From UBA1926 sp036732005 (GTDB lineage Bacteria; Planctomycetota; Phycisphaerae; Phycisphaerales; UBA1924), in contig DAINDF010000001.1 in NCBI GenBank assembly GCA_036732005.1, forward strand, positions 496,001 through 560,000: 64,000 nt of DNA. Reading direction: 5' to 3'. The notes under the pieces were generated by a model, which saw only the letters and a program-made list of their open reading frames with translations, was not told where the DNA came from and made no database searches. Below are positions 25,432 through 33,410 of the stretch, one piece after another (positions within the stretch are counted from its first letter, which is position 1; every line of letters starts with the position of its first letter). A program made the translations under genes and the position numbers.

Positions 25432-27261
25432 TCAATCAAGCTTGAACTGCGCGAGGTACTCGTCCCGACGCGACGCCCCGCCCCCGGGCTGCTCCCGCTT
25501 GAGCAGCAGGTAATCACCGAGGACGAGCGCGTCCATGTCCGTCGCCAGGAAGCATCGGTACGCGTGCTCCGGCGAGCACACGATCGGCTCGCCCCGAACA
25601 TTGAAACTGGTGTTGATGATCACGGGGCACCCGGTCCGCCGCTCGAACGCCTCGAGCAACCGGCAATACCGCCCGTGCCGATCCGGGTCGACCGTCTGCA
25701 GCCGGGCCGAGCAGTCCACATGCGTGATCGCCGGAACGACCGATCGCAACGCCCGCAGCTTGTCCAGCCCGGCGAGATCCCCGTTCACGCTCAGCCGCTT
25801 CTCGGGCCGGACATCCGCGCACAGCAGCATGTACGGGCTCGCCAGCCGGTCCGGCGTCTCGAAGAAGTCGTGCACCCGGGCCTCCAGCACGCTCGGCGCG
25901 AACGGGCGGAACGACTCCCGGAACTTGATCTTGAGGTTCATCACCGACTGCATCCGGGGTGACCTCGCGTCCCCCAGGATGCTCCGGCACCCCAGCGCCC
26001 GGGGCCCGAACTCCATCCGCCCCTGGAACCACCCCACCACCATCTCCGAATCCAGCAGCTCGGCGACGCGCTCGACCAGGTCGCCCTCGTCGTCGAACCG
26101 CGTCGCCACCGCGCCGACGCTCCCGATGAACCGGCCGATCTCGTCCCGGTCGAACGCGGGCCCGAGCAGCGAGCCCCGCTGAGAATCCAGCGCCGCCGCC
26201 GACCGGGGCCTTCCCAGCACCTGGTGCCAGATGTGCAGCGCCACCCCGAGCGCCCCGCCCGCGTCCCCCGATGCGGGCTGGATCCAGACTCCCTCGAACG
26301 GGCCCTCCCGCAAAATCCGCCCGTTGCCCACGCAGTTCAGCGCCACCCCGCCCGCCAGGCAGAGGTGCTTCATCCCGGTGACCGCGTGGGCGTGCCGGGC
26401 GGCGTTGAGCATGATCTCCTCGGTGACCGTCTGGATCGAAGCCGCCAGGTCCATCTCCCGCTGCGTGATCGCCTGCTCCGGCAACCGCCTCGGCCCGCCG
26501 AACAGCCGAGCGAACCGGTCGTTCGTCATCGTCAGGCCCTGGCAGTAGTTGAAGTACCGCATGTTGAGCCGGAACGACCCGTCCGGCTTGATATCGACGA
26601 TCTCGCGCTTGATCACCTCGACGAACACCGGGTCGCCGTACGGCGCCAGCCCCATCAGCTTGTACTCGCCCGAGTTGACCTTGAACCCCGTGAAGTAGGT
26701 GAACGCCGAATAGAGCAACCCGAGCGAGTGCGGGAACCGGATCTCCCGCATCAGGTCGACCCGGTTCCCCCGCCCCACCCCCAGGCTCGTCGTCGTCCAC
26801 TCCCCCACGCCGTCGAGCGTCAGCACCGCGGCCTCGTCGAACGGGCTCGGAAAGAACGCGCTCGCGGCGTGCGATTGGTGGTGCTCGGCGAAGATGATCC
26901 CCCGCCGCCGCCACCCCCCGAGGTTCTTGCGGATCCGCGCCGGGAGCCGCAGCTTCTCGCCGAGCCACGAGGGCATGCTCTTGAGAAACGACCCGAACCC
27001 CGCCGGCGCGTACGCCAGATAGGTCTCGAGGAGCCGCTCGAATTTCAGCAGAGGCTTGTCGTAGAACCCGACATAGTCGAGTTGCTCGGGCCGGATCCCG
27101 GCCTCGCCCAGGCAGTACGCGATCGCATTCACCGGGAATCCCGCGTCGTGCTTGACCCGCGTGAAGCGTTCTTCCTGCGCCGCCGCGACGATCTCCCCAT
27201 CGACGACGACCGCCGCCGCAGAGTCGTGGTAGTACGCCGAGATGCCCAGGATCGCCGTCAA
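25432..27261 (-). CDS. NodU/CmcH-type carbamoyltransferase
   Basis: This is a 609-residue enzyme. The N-terminal Kae1-like half starts ILGISAYYHDSAAAVVVDGEIVAAAQEERFTRVKHD and contains EHHQSHAASAFFPSPF (metal-binding His residues) and LCLAGGVALNCVGNG. The C-terminal half has GRMEFGPRALGCRSILGDAR and NTSFNVRGEPIVCSPEHA. Members transfer carbamoyl from carbamoyl phosphate through carbamoyl-adenylate to a hydroxyl on sugars, antibiotics or other molecules. The acceptor here is unknown. It is in an operon with the SGNH gene upstream (14-base gap) and the SxtJ-like gene downstream. Confidence 0.93.
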   Translation of the reverse strand: MTAILGISAYYHDSAAAVVVDGEIVAAAQEERFTRVKHDAGFPVNAIAYCLGEAGIRPEQLDYVGFYDKPLLKFERLLETYLAYAPAGFGSFLKSMPSWLGEKLRLPARIRKNLGGWRRRGIIFAEHHQSHAASAFFPSPFDEAAVLTLDGVGEWTTTSLGVGRGNRVDLMREIRFPHSLGLLYSAFTYFTGFKVNSGEYKLMGLAPYGDPVFVEVIKREIVDIKPDGSFRLNMRYFNYCQGLTMTNDRFARLFGGPRRLPEQAITQREMDLAASIQTVTEEIMLNAARHAHAVTGMKHLCLAGGVALNCVGNGRILREGPFEGVWIQPASGDAGGALGVALHIWHQVLGRPRSAAALDSQRGSLLGPAFDRDEIGRFIGSVGAVATRFDDEGDLVERVAELLDSEMVVGWFQGRMEFGPRALGCRSILGDARSPRMQSVMNLKIKFRESFRPFAPSVLEARVHDFFETPDRLASPYMLLCADVRPEKRLSVNGDLAGLDKLRALRSVVPAITHVDCSARLQTVDPDRHGRYCRLLEAFERRTGCPVIINTSFNVRGEPIVCSPEHAYRCFLATDMDALVLGDYLLLKREQPGGGASRRDEYLAQFKLD

Positions 27262-27275
27262 CGCCCGCGTCTCCT

Positions 27276-29444
27276 TCAGGGCAGCGTCGCCCGCATCTGC
27301 TCGTAGTAGCGGGCGTACGGCCCGCCCGACTGCATCCCGGCGCGGATCACCCCTTCCGCGTCGCCCCGGCGCCCCAACCTCAGATACGCCTTCACCAACA
27401 GCCCGTCCACCGCAACACGCCCCTCGTCGCCCAGTTTCTCGCGGGCCGAGAGCAGCACCGGCACCGCCTCCGCGGGCTCGTCACGCAGCAGCAACAGGTC
27501 GCCGACATACCGCTCCGCCGCCCCGGATTTGCTGAACCCTCGATCGATCAGGAACCTCCCCCGGCCGATCATCTCCGCCGCCAGCGCCCGGTCCTCGGCG
27601 CTCAGCGACCCCCGCGACGCGCCCCGGCTCGTGAGCCCGAACGCCGCGTACTGCAACTCCCAGGTCCCGTACGGCGCCACCGACGCCAGCGCGGAAAAGT
27701 ACAGCGGGTCCGCCTCGGCGTACCTCCCCGCGTCGAACATCGCCTGCGCCACGAACGCGTTGATCGGCCGACGCTCCCCGCCCTCCGAGGGGGCCTCCTG
27801 CCACGCCCGCAACGCGCCGATCACCTCCCCCGTCGAGGTCGACTCGATCTCCCGGCACAGCGACTCGAAACGCTCCCGGTACTGCGGGTTCGTCCGCTCG
27901 AAGAACCCGATCGACCCCAGCACACGCATCGCGTGACCCACCGCGTACAGGTCGTACGGCGTCAACCCCAGCGACATCGCGTACCCGTGCGTGTCCGCGA
28001 GCCCGTCCACCGCCGAGGGTGAATACCCGACCGATGGCACCGCCCTGGGGATCGCGACCGCCAGGCTCCTGGCGATCAACCCCTGCCCCGCCAGCGACGG
28101 GTGCACATGGTCGTCCATCAACTCCCACCCGATCGACCCGCCCGGGCTCTGCTCCCGGAAGATCTCCACCAGGTCGCACAGCGTCGCCCCATGAGACAAC
28201 GCCGCGGCACGGATCGCCTCAAGGCTCGCCGTCGGCGCCCGCCAGGGCATCGGGTCCAGGTCCATCGCCCGCTGGTACGCCCGCGCCGCCTCCGCCTCCT
28301 CCCCGCCCGCCTCAAACGCCCGCGCGAGCAGGAAGTGCGCGCCCGCGTGCATCGGCGCCAGCGAGATCGCGCCCCGCGCCGCCGAAACCGACCCGCCCGG
28401 ATCGCTCCCGAGCAGCGCCTCCCCCTCGGCGAGCCTCGCGAGCACCGTCGCCCGATCCGGCTCGCTCAGCCCCGAAAGGTCCGACTCCCCCCGCGGGGCG
28501 AGCCCACGCTCGTTCCCGGGCGGCGTGCACACGATCACCGGCACCCCCGCCGCCCCGCACCGCTCGATCATCTCCCCCACGAAGACGCCCAGGTTCCGCG
28601 CCGCGTCCGCCCGCATCGCGTCGGCCGGGTCGATCGACGCACGGCCCATCATCGCCTCCATCAGGGTCTCGCCCTCGTCCCTGGACTGCCTCGTCCGGCG
28701 CGACTCGATGAACTGCGTCACCCCCAGCCCCCGCGCGAACCGAGTGAACCGGATCGACGCCGGCGAACGCCCCGCCGAGTGCAGCGACGCGACCCCGTAC
28801 GCCCCGTAGAACTCGTTGTTCCCGCAGTACACGATCACGAGGTCGGGATCAACGAGCAGCGACTCGGTCACCATCCCGAGCACCGGGTACGACGCGACCG
28901 CCGTCGTCCCGATGTTGATCACCTCCACCCGTGTCCCAGGCATCAGGTCGGTCAGCATCGCCTCCAGGAACGAAGACGCCGCCAGGTTCCGGCCGTACGG
29001 AAACCCCTTCGCCGCCGACCCGCCCGCCAGGATCACGCGAAAGGTCCCGGGGGGCTTGGGCATCAGCAACGCGTCCCGGGCCAGCGAGCCCGGCCTGGAC
29101 CGATCCGCGAAGAAGTAGGTCGAGGGGCCCGTGTAGTCGGTGATCACCAACTCCGCCCCGCCTGAGATCCGCCCGAACCGCTGGAAGGTCGTCGCGTATC
29201 CCCCGTACCCCGCGACGCGGAACGCCCCCTCGATCAACCCCAGCAACGCCACGCTCGCCACGAGCACGAACCCGGCCAGCGCAACACCGGCCCGCCACCC
29301 GGTCAGCCGGCGTCCCGAGGGCCGCGGCGCCGAAGGCCGGGCCACCCCCCGCTCACCGCCCGCTCCGGCCCGCCGCAGGCGCACGAGCAGCGACACCGCG
29401 TACACCGCGATCAGCCCGAGCACCAACGCGTACCCGATGATCAC
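27276..29444 (-). CDS. Membrane-anchored SGNH/GDSL-like hydrolase with TPR segment
   Basis: This protein has about 722 residues. Two N-terminal helices are present (GYALVLGLIAVYAVSLLV and AGVALAGFVLVASVALLGLI). An SGNH-type domain follows: block I in ILAGGSAAKGFPYG, block II in INIGTTAVASYP, block III in YCGNNEFYGAYG and block V in DDHVHPSLAGQ. TPR-like repeats (GAHFLLARAFEAGGEEAEAARAYQRAMDL) interrupt and follow it. SGNH enzymes cleave or transfer acyl esters. Start choice is uncertain: GTG at 29444, or TTG at 29462 overlapping the CcmC-like stop as TTGA. The first helix resembles a CcmD peptide. Confidence 0.75.
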   Translation of the reverse strand: MIIGYALVLGLIAVYAVSLLVRLRRAGAGGERGVARPSAPRPSGRRLTGWRAGVALAGFVLVASVALLGLIEGAFRVAGYGGYATTFQRFGRISGGAELVITDYTGPSTYFFADRSRPGSLARDALLMPKPPGTFRVILAGGSAAKGFPYGRNLAASSFLEAMLTDLMPGTRVEVINIGTTAVASYPVLGMVTESLLVDPDLVIVYCGNNEFYGAYGVASLHSAGRSPASIRFTRFARGLGVTQFIESRRTRQSRDEGETLMEAMMGRASIDPADAMRADAARNLGVFVGEMIERCGAAGVPVIVCTPPGNERGLAPRGESDLSGLSEPDRATVLARLAEGEALLGSDPGGSVSAARGAISLAPMHAGAHFLLARAFEAGGEEAEAARAYQRAMDLDPMPWRAPTASLEAIRAAALSHGATLCDLVEIFREQSPGGSIGWELMDDHVHPSLAGQGLIARSLAVAIPRAVPSVGYSPSAVDGLADTHGYAMSLGLTPYDLYAVGHAMRVLGSIGFFERTNPQYRERFESLCREIESTSTGEVIGALRAWQEAPSEGGERRPINAFVAQAMFDAGRYAEADPLYFSALASVAPYGTWELQYAAFGLTSRGASRGSLSAEDRALAAEMIGRGRFLIDRGFSKSGAAERYVGDLLLLRDEPAEAVPVLLSAREKLGDEGRVAVDGLLVKAYLRLGRRGDAEGVIRAGMQSGGPYARYYEQMRATLP

Positions 29445-29458
29445 CGAGACCTGGCCGC

Positions 29459-30154
29459 TCAAACCCGACCTCCAACCGCCGCCGCCCCGTGGGCCCCGGC
29501 ACGCTCGCCGTCGCCCCGCGGGCCGCAGAGCCTCGTCAGACGGTATCGGGTCAGGATCAGGCACGCCGTCAGAAGCACCACCGCCACGACCCACGCGAGC
29601 AGCGTCTGCCGCGTCGCCGGGCTGTGCGTCCCGGCCGACAGGTGCGACGCGGGCAGGAACTTCAGGCTCAGGTAAACCAGCGGCACATCGAGCGACGCGA
29701 TCACGCCGAAGATCGCGCTCCGAGACGCCCGCCGGTCAGGTGTGCCCCCCCACCGACGATTCACCAGGTACCCGATGCACAACGCCCACAGGACCAGGCT
29801 GAAGGTCAGCGGGGGACTCCACTCCCACCACCGGCCCCACGCCTGCTTCGCCCACAGCATCCCCGTCGCCAAAACCCCCGTCAGCATCAGCACCGCGGCC
29901 CGCCCCGCCGCGTCCGCCAGCGCGTCCCACCGAAGATCCCGCTGCCATAGATAGAGCACGCTCCCCAGGAACACCAGCGCGCAGGCCAGCAGCGTCCCGA
30001 TCGCCGTCCCGAGGTGGATGAAGAAAAGCCGCTGCACCGGGTCGACCTGCCCATCCCCCGGTGCATGCCACACGGTCATCGCCAGGGCCGCCCCGAGCAG
30101 GACGAGCGTCGCCGCCCACAGCCCGGTCATCCCGAAGTTCTGTCCGCGGCCCAT
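29459..30154 (-). CDS. CcmC/CcsA-family haem-handling membrane protein
   Basis: This is a 231-residue protein with six helices. It begins FGMTGLWAATLVLLGAALAMTVW and contains RLFFIHLGTAIGTLL. The tryptophan-rich WGRWWEWSPPLT loop sits between helices 3 and 4, followed by IASLDVPLVYLSLKFL. This layout is that of CcmC, which handles haem for cytochrome c maturation. The usual WD.R.T end of the motif is replaced by WSPPLT. It lies 46 bases downstream of the exported-protein gene at 30201-31238. Its proximity to a cytochrome-rich region suggests it serves those proteins. Confidence 0.8.
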   Translation of the reverse strand: MGRGQNFGMTGLWAATLVLLGAALAMTVWHAPGDGQVDPVQRLFFIHLGTAIGTLLACALVFLGSVLYLWQRDLRWDALADAAGRAAVLMLTGVLATGMLWAKQAWGRWWEWSPPLTFSLVLWALCIGYLVNRRWGGTPDRRASRSAIFGVIASLDVPLVYLSLKFLPASHLSAGTHSPATRQTLLAWVVAVVLLTACLILTRYRLTRLCGPRGDGERAGAHGAAAVGGRV

Positions 30155-30200
30155 CTTTGCCCCCTGTCTCTGCGGAAGGCCCACCCAATCCGACCGACGA

Positions 30201-31238
30201 TCAGCCCGTCCGCCGCATCGCCACCAGCACGACGACCAGCCCCAGCCCGGCGATCGCTCCGCCAACAATCCAACCGGTCGAAATCCCGCTGCCCCCGCCC
30301 GGCCGAGGCAGCACATCGGGGTCGAGCGAACGCTGGGCCGCGGGCGCCGCCAGGCCCGCCAGCGTCAGCCGGGGCGAGGCCCCGCCCGCAACACCCCGCG
30401 CCAGGTAGAGCCGCATCGGGCCCTGCTCGCTCATCTGCACGCTCCCCGCCGTCAGCCCCTCGGCCTTGGCCGTCAGCCCCGACTCCGGAACGATCAACGC
30501 CAGCTCATCGGTCGGCGCGGGCGACGACACCGCGATCGCCGCCTCCCCCACCGCCGCCGGCACCTCGTACGAGAACTCGTACGCCGCCCGCCCCGGCATC
30601 AGCGGCATCTGCACCGCCAGCGTGCCCTCTTCGAACGCGGTGCAGCACCACCCGTGGAACCCGTGCACCAACTGGACATTCCCCGCCGACGCCGGCAACC
30701 CCAAGCGGACCGTTGTCCGCTTGTCGCTGCCCGCCGTCTCACCGCCCAGCCAGGTCTTGTCATTCGGGTTGTCCACGAACACCGACTCGACCACACGCAC
30801 ACCGCCTGGCCCGGGCGTCACGATCACCTGACGCGACGCCACCCGCCACGCGGGCTCGGCCTCGCTCACCTCGTAGACCGTCACCTCCATCGCCGCGCTC
30901 GGCGACGACACATCGAGCTGGGGCCCCGCCTCCTGGTAGATCACCCCCGCGTGCTCGATCCGCACCAGCGGACGCACCGGCAGCGAGATCGGGATCTCAC
31001 CCACCACCGCCATCCCCACCTCGTCCAGCGTCGCCTCGATCATCCGCACCGGCTGGTTCTGGTGAAAGAGATGGATCTCCACCCGACCCGCGCTCGGCGT
31101 CGCGGCCCCGGCTGTCCCCTGGATCGCCCGGATCGCGAGGCTGCCCATCGGCTCGGGGGCCGGCCCGGCCGGGTCCTGCGCCACGGCGGACACACCCGCG
31201 ATCAACACCCCGACCAGACTGAGCAGCGTCCTGCGCAT
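30201..31238 (-). CDS. Exported protein with C-terminal membrane anchor, function unknown
   Basis: This is a 345-residue protein. Signal peptide MRRTLLSLVGVLIAGVSAVAQ, a beta-rich ectodomain (for example RVEIHLFHQNQPVRMIEATLDEVG, VRLGLPASAGNVQLVHGFHGWCC), a Pro-rich linker and a final helix (GWIVGGAIAGLGLVVVLVAMRRTG). The domain order suggests carboxypeptidase-regulatory-like or Ig-like folds exposed outside the membrane. The start follows GGGGGAGATTTCG. It is upstream of the CcmC-like gene, as in bacteria where an exported beta-domain protein precedes ccm genes; the function is not known. Confidence 0.7.
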   Translation of the reverse strand: MRRTLLSLVGVLIAGVSAVAQDPAGPAPEPMGSLAIRAIQGTAGAATPSAGRVEIHLFHQNQPVRMIEATLDEVGMAVVGEIPISLPVRPLVRIEHAGVIYQEAGPQLDVSSPSAAMEVTVYEVSEAEPAWRVASRQVIVTPGPGGVRVVESVFVDNPNDKTWLGGETAGSDKRTTVRLGLPASAGNVQLVHGFHGWCCTAFEEGTLAVQMPLMPGRAAYEFSYEVPAAVGEAAIAVSSPAPTDELALIVPESGLTAKAEGLTAGSVQMSEQGPMRLYLARGVAGGASPRLTLAGLAAPAAQRSLDPDVLPRPGGGSGISTGWIVGGAIAGLGLVVVLVAMRRTG

Positions 31239-31334
31239 CGAAATCTCCCCCGGATCCAAGTGCCCGACACCGGGCCAATGAAGCAACGACGATGCCACGG
31301 ACAGACCAATTCCGCCCGCGACAGTCTGAAATCA

Positions 31335-31340
31335 AATATA
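31335..31340 (-). promoter_or_regulatory. Possible -10 box for the 31238-24616 operon
   Basis: On the minus strand TATATT lies in an AT-rich patch inside the 151-base spacer, about 95 bases before the ATG at 31238. No good -35 element is visible. Confidence 0.3.
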
Positions 31341-31389
31341 GCGGGAATCGACCACCCGAATCGAGCCCGGCGATCACCCGCGGGCCGGA

Positions 31390-32289
31390 TTACCGGTCCT
31401 CGTGGCAACTCATGCAGAGCGCGCTCCGCTGGTTGCTCATCACCAGATCGGCCTTCAGCGGCGAATACACGCTGTGGCATGATCCGCACCCCACCGCGCC
31501 GTCATAAAGACGGATCCGCGGATCGAGCCCGTGGGCGCTCTTCGTGCGCATGTCCCTCGATCGGTCTCGCCCCTGCGGGGCGCCCATCACCACCCCGACC
31601 GGGTGATCCTGGTTCGGCCCGAACGAGAACAACTCCGGCCCGAGCCGCTTGGTGCCGACGCCCGTCGCGATCGTGCCGTCATGGCACTCCAGGCACGACG
31701 CGGACTCGGCGTCCAGCCCGGCGTGCCCCCGTCCCCGCGTGGGACGCTCGCCGGGCCAGGCAAGGTGCGCCCTCGAGACCGCGGCCGCGTGCCCGCTCGC
31801 CGCCGACATCGGCGCGCCCTCGTGGCATTGCATGCAGAGATTCTGGCCCACCGCGCCCACGCGCAGGAGCGGATCGCCCGTCCCCCGGGCGCGGGTGTGC
31901 GCATTGGCGTCGTTCTCGTGGCAGGTCACGCAGGTCATCCGCCCGTGGTCCAGCGGGAACACGGAGGGGATCGGGCGAGTCGGGCTCATGCCGACCGGGT
32001 GGGAGAAGACCGCGTCGATCTGGTGGCAGGACCGGCACTGGGCATCGGTCAGGACCGAGCCGGACGGGACGATCCCCTGGAAACCGGGGTGATCCGGGGC
32101 GGCGTACGCATCGGACCCCGACCGGCCCCCACCGACCCCCAGCAGCCCGATGAGCGCCGCGAGGACGCCGGTGGCCCAAAGCGATGGGGCGACGCGTCGC
32201 GGATGCCGTACGAATTCCGATCGATCATGCCGTGCCACCGGGAGCGCCTCCTCCGAGGCGGGGCGATCGGCACGGGGGGGATCGGACAT
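31390..32289 (-). CDS. Hexahaem cytochrome c with N-terminal membrane anchor
   Basis: This is a 299-residue protein. A hydrophobic segment (LWATGVLAALIGLLGVGGG, about residues 37-55) after a basic N-terminus serves as signal or anchor. Six CXXCH motifs follow: CRSCH, CVTCH, CMQCH, CLECH, CGSCH and CMSCH, the last four residues from the end. The family is doubled-CXXCH. It diverges from the sigma-54-controlled cytochrome operon and probably passes electrons to it or takes them from the inner membrane; that role is inference. Confidence 0.9.
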   Translation of the reverse strand: MSDPPRADRPASEEALPVARHDRSEFVRHPRRVAPSLWATGVLAALIGLLGVGGGRSGSDAYAAPDHPGFQGIVPSGSVLTDAQCRSCHQIDAVFSHPVGMSPTRPIPSVFPLDHGRMTCVTCHENDANAHTRARGTGDPLLRVGAVGQNLCMQCHEGAPMSAASGHAAAVSRAHLAWPGERPTRGRGHAGLDAESASCLECHDGTIATGVGTKRLGPELFSFGPNQDHPVGVVMGAPQGRDRSRDMRTKSAHGLDPRIRLYDGAVGCGSCHSVYSPLKADLVMSNQRSALCMSCHEDR

Positions 32290-32442
32290 TTGGCTCCGAA
32301 AGGCATAACCAGAATCGGTGGTCCAGTCTTGCGGATGGGAACGATGCGGGGGGCGGTTCCTGAAAATGGGAATTCCGAAGGTTGATATCCGGAGAAAAGT
32401 GGCCCTGTGAGTCCTGATCTCGGGTCACCGCTTCCGGCGGTG

Positions 32443-32459
32443 TGGCACGGCCATTGCAT
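32443..32459 (+). promoter_or_regulatory. Sigma-54 (RpoN) promoter of the cytochrome operon
   Basis: TGGCACG-GCCA-TTGCAT matches the RpoN consensus (TGGCACG N4 TTGCW) at every position. The -24 GG (32444-32445) and -12 GC (32456-32457) are separated by exactly 10 bases. The start would be near 32469, about 95 bases before the first gene. Just upstream, CACCGC/GCGGTG (32426-32442) forms an inverted repeat. An enhancer-binding activator would be required. Confidence 0.85.
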
Positions 32460-32562
32460 ATCAGTTCATCAGTAATTGGTCCGGCGAGTGGATTCGAGAA
32501 ACCGAAAGAAAAACGAACCACGACCCGATTCGAACCTCTGACGCCTTGAGAGAGGAAATGCA

Positions 32563-33180
32563 ATGAAAGCCAACACGCTCGTTCTGGGACTCGCGGCGCT
32601 GACCGGCCTGGCCGCCACCGCTTCGGGGCAGATCACCGGCTCGGGGCACGACTTCTCGTCGTATGCCTGGGCGGACGGCGAGATCTGCAAGCCGTGCCAC
32701 ACCCCGCACAACGCGATCACCGGCCTGCCCCGCCTGTGGAACCATGAGCTGACCGTGGCGACCTATCAGATGCACGGCGGCACCGGCACCGCGGCGGACG
32801 ACTTCGATGTGCAGAGCCGTCTGTGCCTCTCCTGCCACGACGGCACGGTGGCGTTGGACAGCTTCGGCGGGCAGAGCGGGTCGAGCTTCATCTCGGTGGG
32901 CCAGAACCTCGGCACCGACCTGACCGACGACCACCCGGTCGGCTCGGACGCGGAGTACCCACCCCAACCGGCCCCGTCGTGGTGGGCCGGCGCGTTCAAG
33001 GACTCGTCGACCTTCCCGTCGGCCATGCGGCTCAAGAGCTGGGTTGACGGCAACGGCGACACCCAGTCGGTCGTGTCCTGCATGACCTGCCACAACCCGC
33101 ACAACCGCGGCAACTACGACTACATGCTGCAGATCGACAACAGCGCCAGCGCCCTGTGCCTTGCCTGCCACATCAAGTAA
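32563..33180 (+). CDS. Secreted tetrahaem cytochrome c resembling OmcE-type nanowire subunits
   Basis: This is a 205-residue protein. Signal peptide MKANTLVLGLAALTGLAATASG, then four haem motifs: CKPCHTPHN, CLSCHDGTVALDS, CMTCHNPHN and, near the very end, CLACHIK. The N-terminal GEIC.PCHTPHN...LWN, the middle GTDLTDDHPV and the SALCLACH end match the short tetrahaem family to which Geobacter OmcE belongs. OmcE polymerises outside the cell into cytochrome filaments. Length and haem number fit. Whether this protein polymerises is inference. It is the first gene after the sigma-54 promoter and has a good terminator behind it, so it may be made in excess over the downstream genes. Confidence 0.88.
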   Translation: MKANTLVLGLAALTGLAATASGQITGSGHDFSSYAWADGEICKPCHTPHNAITGLPRLWNHELTVATYQMHGGTGTAADDFDVQSRLCLSCHDGTVALDSFGGQSGSSFISVGQNLGTDLTDDHPVGSDAEYPPQPAPSWWAGAFKDSSTFPSAMRLKSWVDGNGDTQSVVSCMTCHNPHNRGNYDYMLQIDNSASALCLACHIK

Positions 33181-33205
33181 GGCCTGACTGAGCCCTTCTG
33201 AATCG

Positions 33206-33254
33206 GACCGCCCGGCGCGGCATGCCCCTGGCACGCCGGCGCCGGGCGGTCTTT
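33206..33254 (+). terminator. Intrinsic terminator after the tetrahaem cytochrome gene
   Basis: A 13-bp stem (GACCGCCCGGCGC / GCGCCGGGCGGTC) with a 20-base loop is followed by TTTGTC. Partial termination here would set a high ratio of cytochrome to downstream products. Confidence 0.82.
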
Positions 33255-33410
33255 GTCTCCGGGGAACCGGGGGTCCGGGGTGATGACCGAGACGGATGCC
33301 GCGTCGCTCGTTGGATCGCGCCGCCCGGGGGGACCGATGAATGGTCCAGCCGGGCGGGCGTCCACGCGGCCTGCGGTACCATGCCCCGGCCTGCTTTGGG
33401 AGATCGATCG

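Noticed and set aside
32290..32442. A second sigma-54 promoter for the divergent hexahaem gene
   Set aside because: The minus strand upstream of 32289 has no TGGC-N-TTGC pair with correct spacing.
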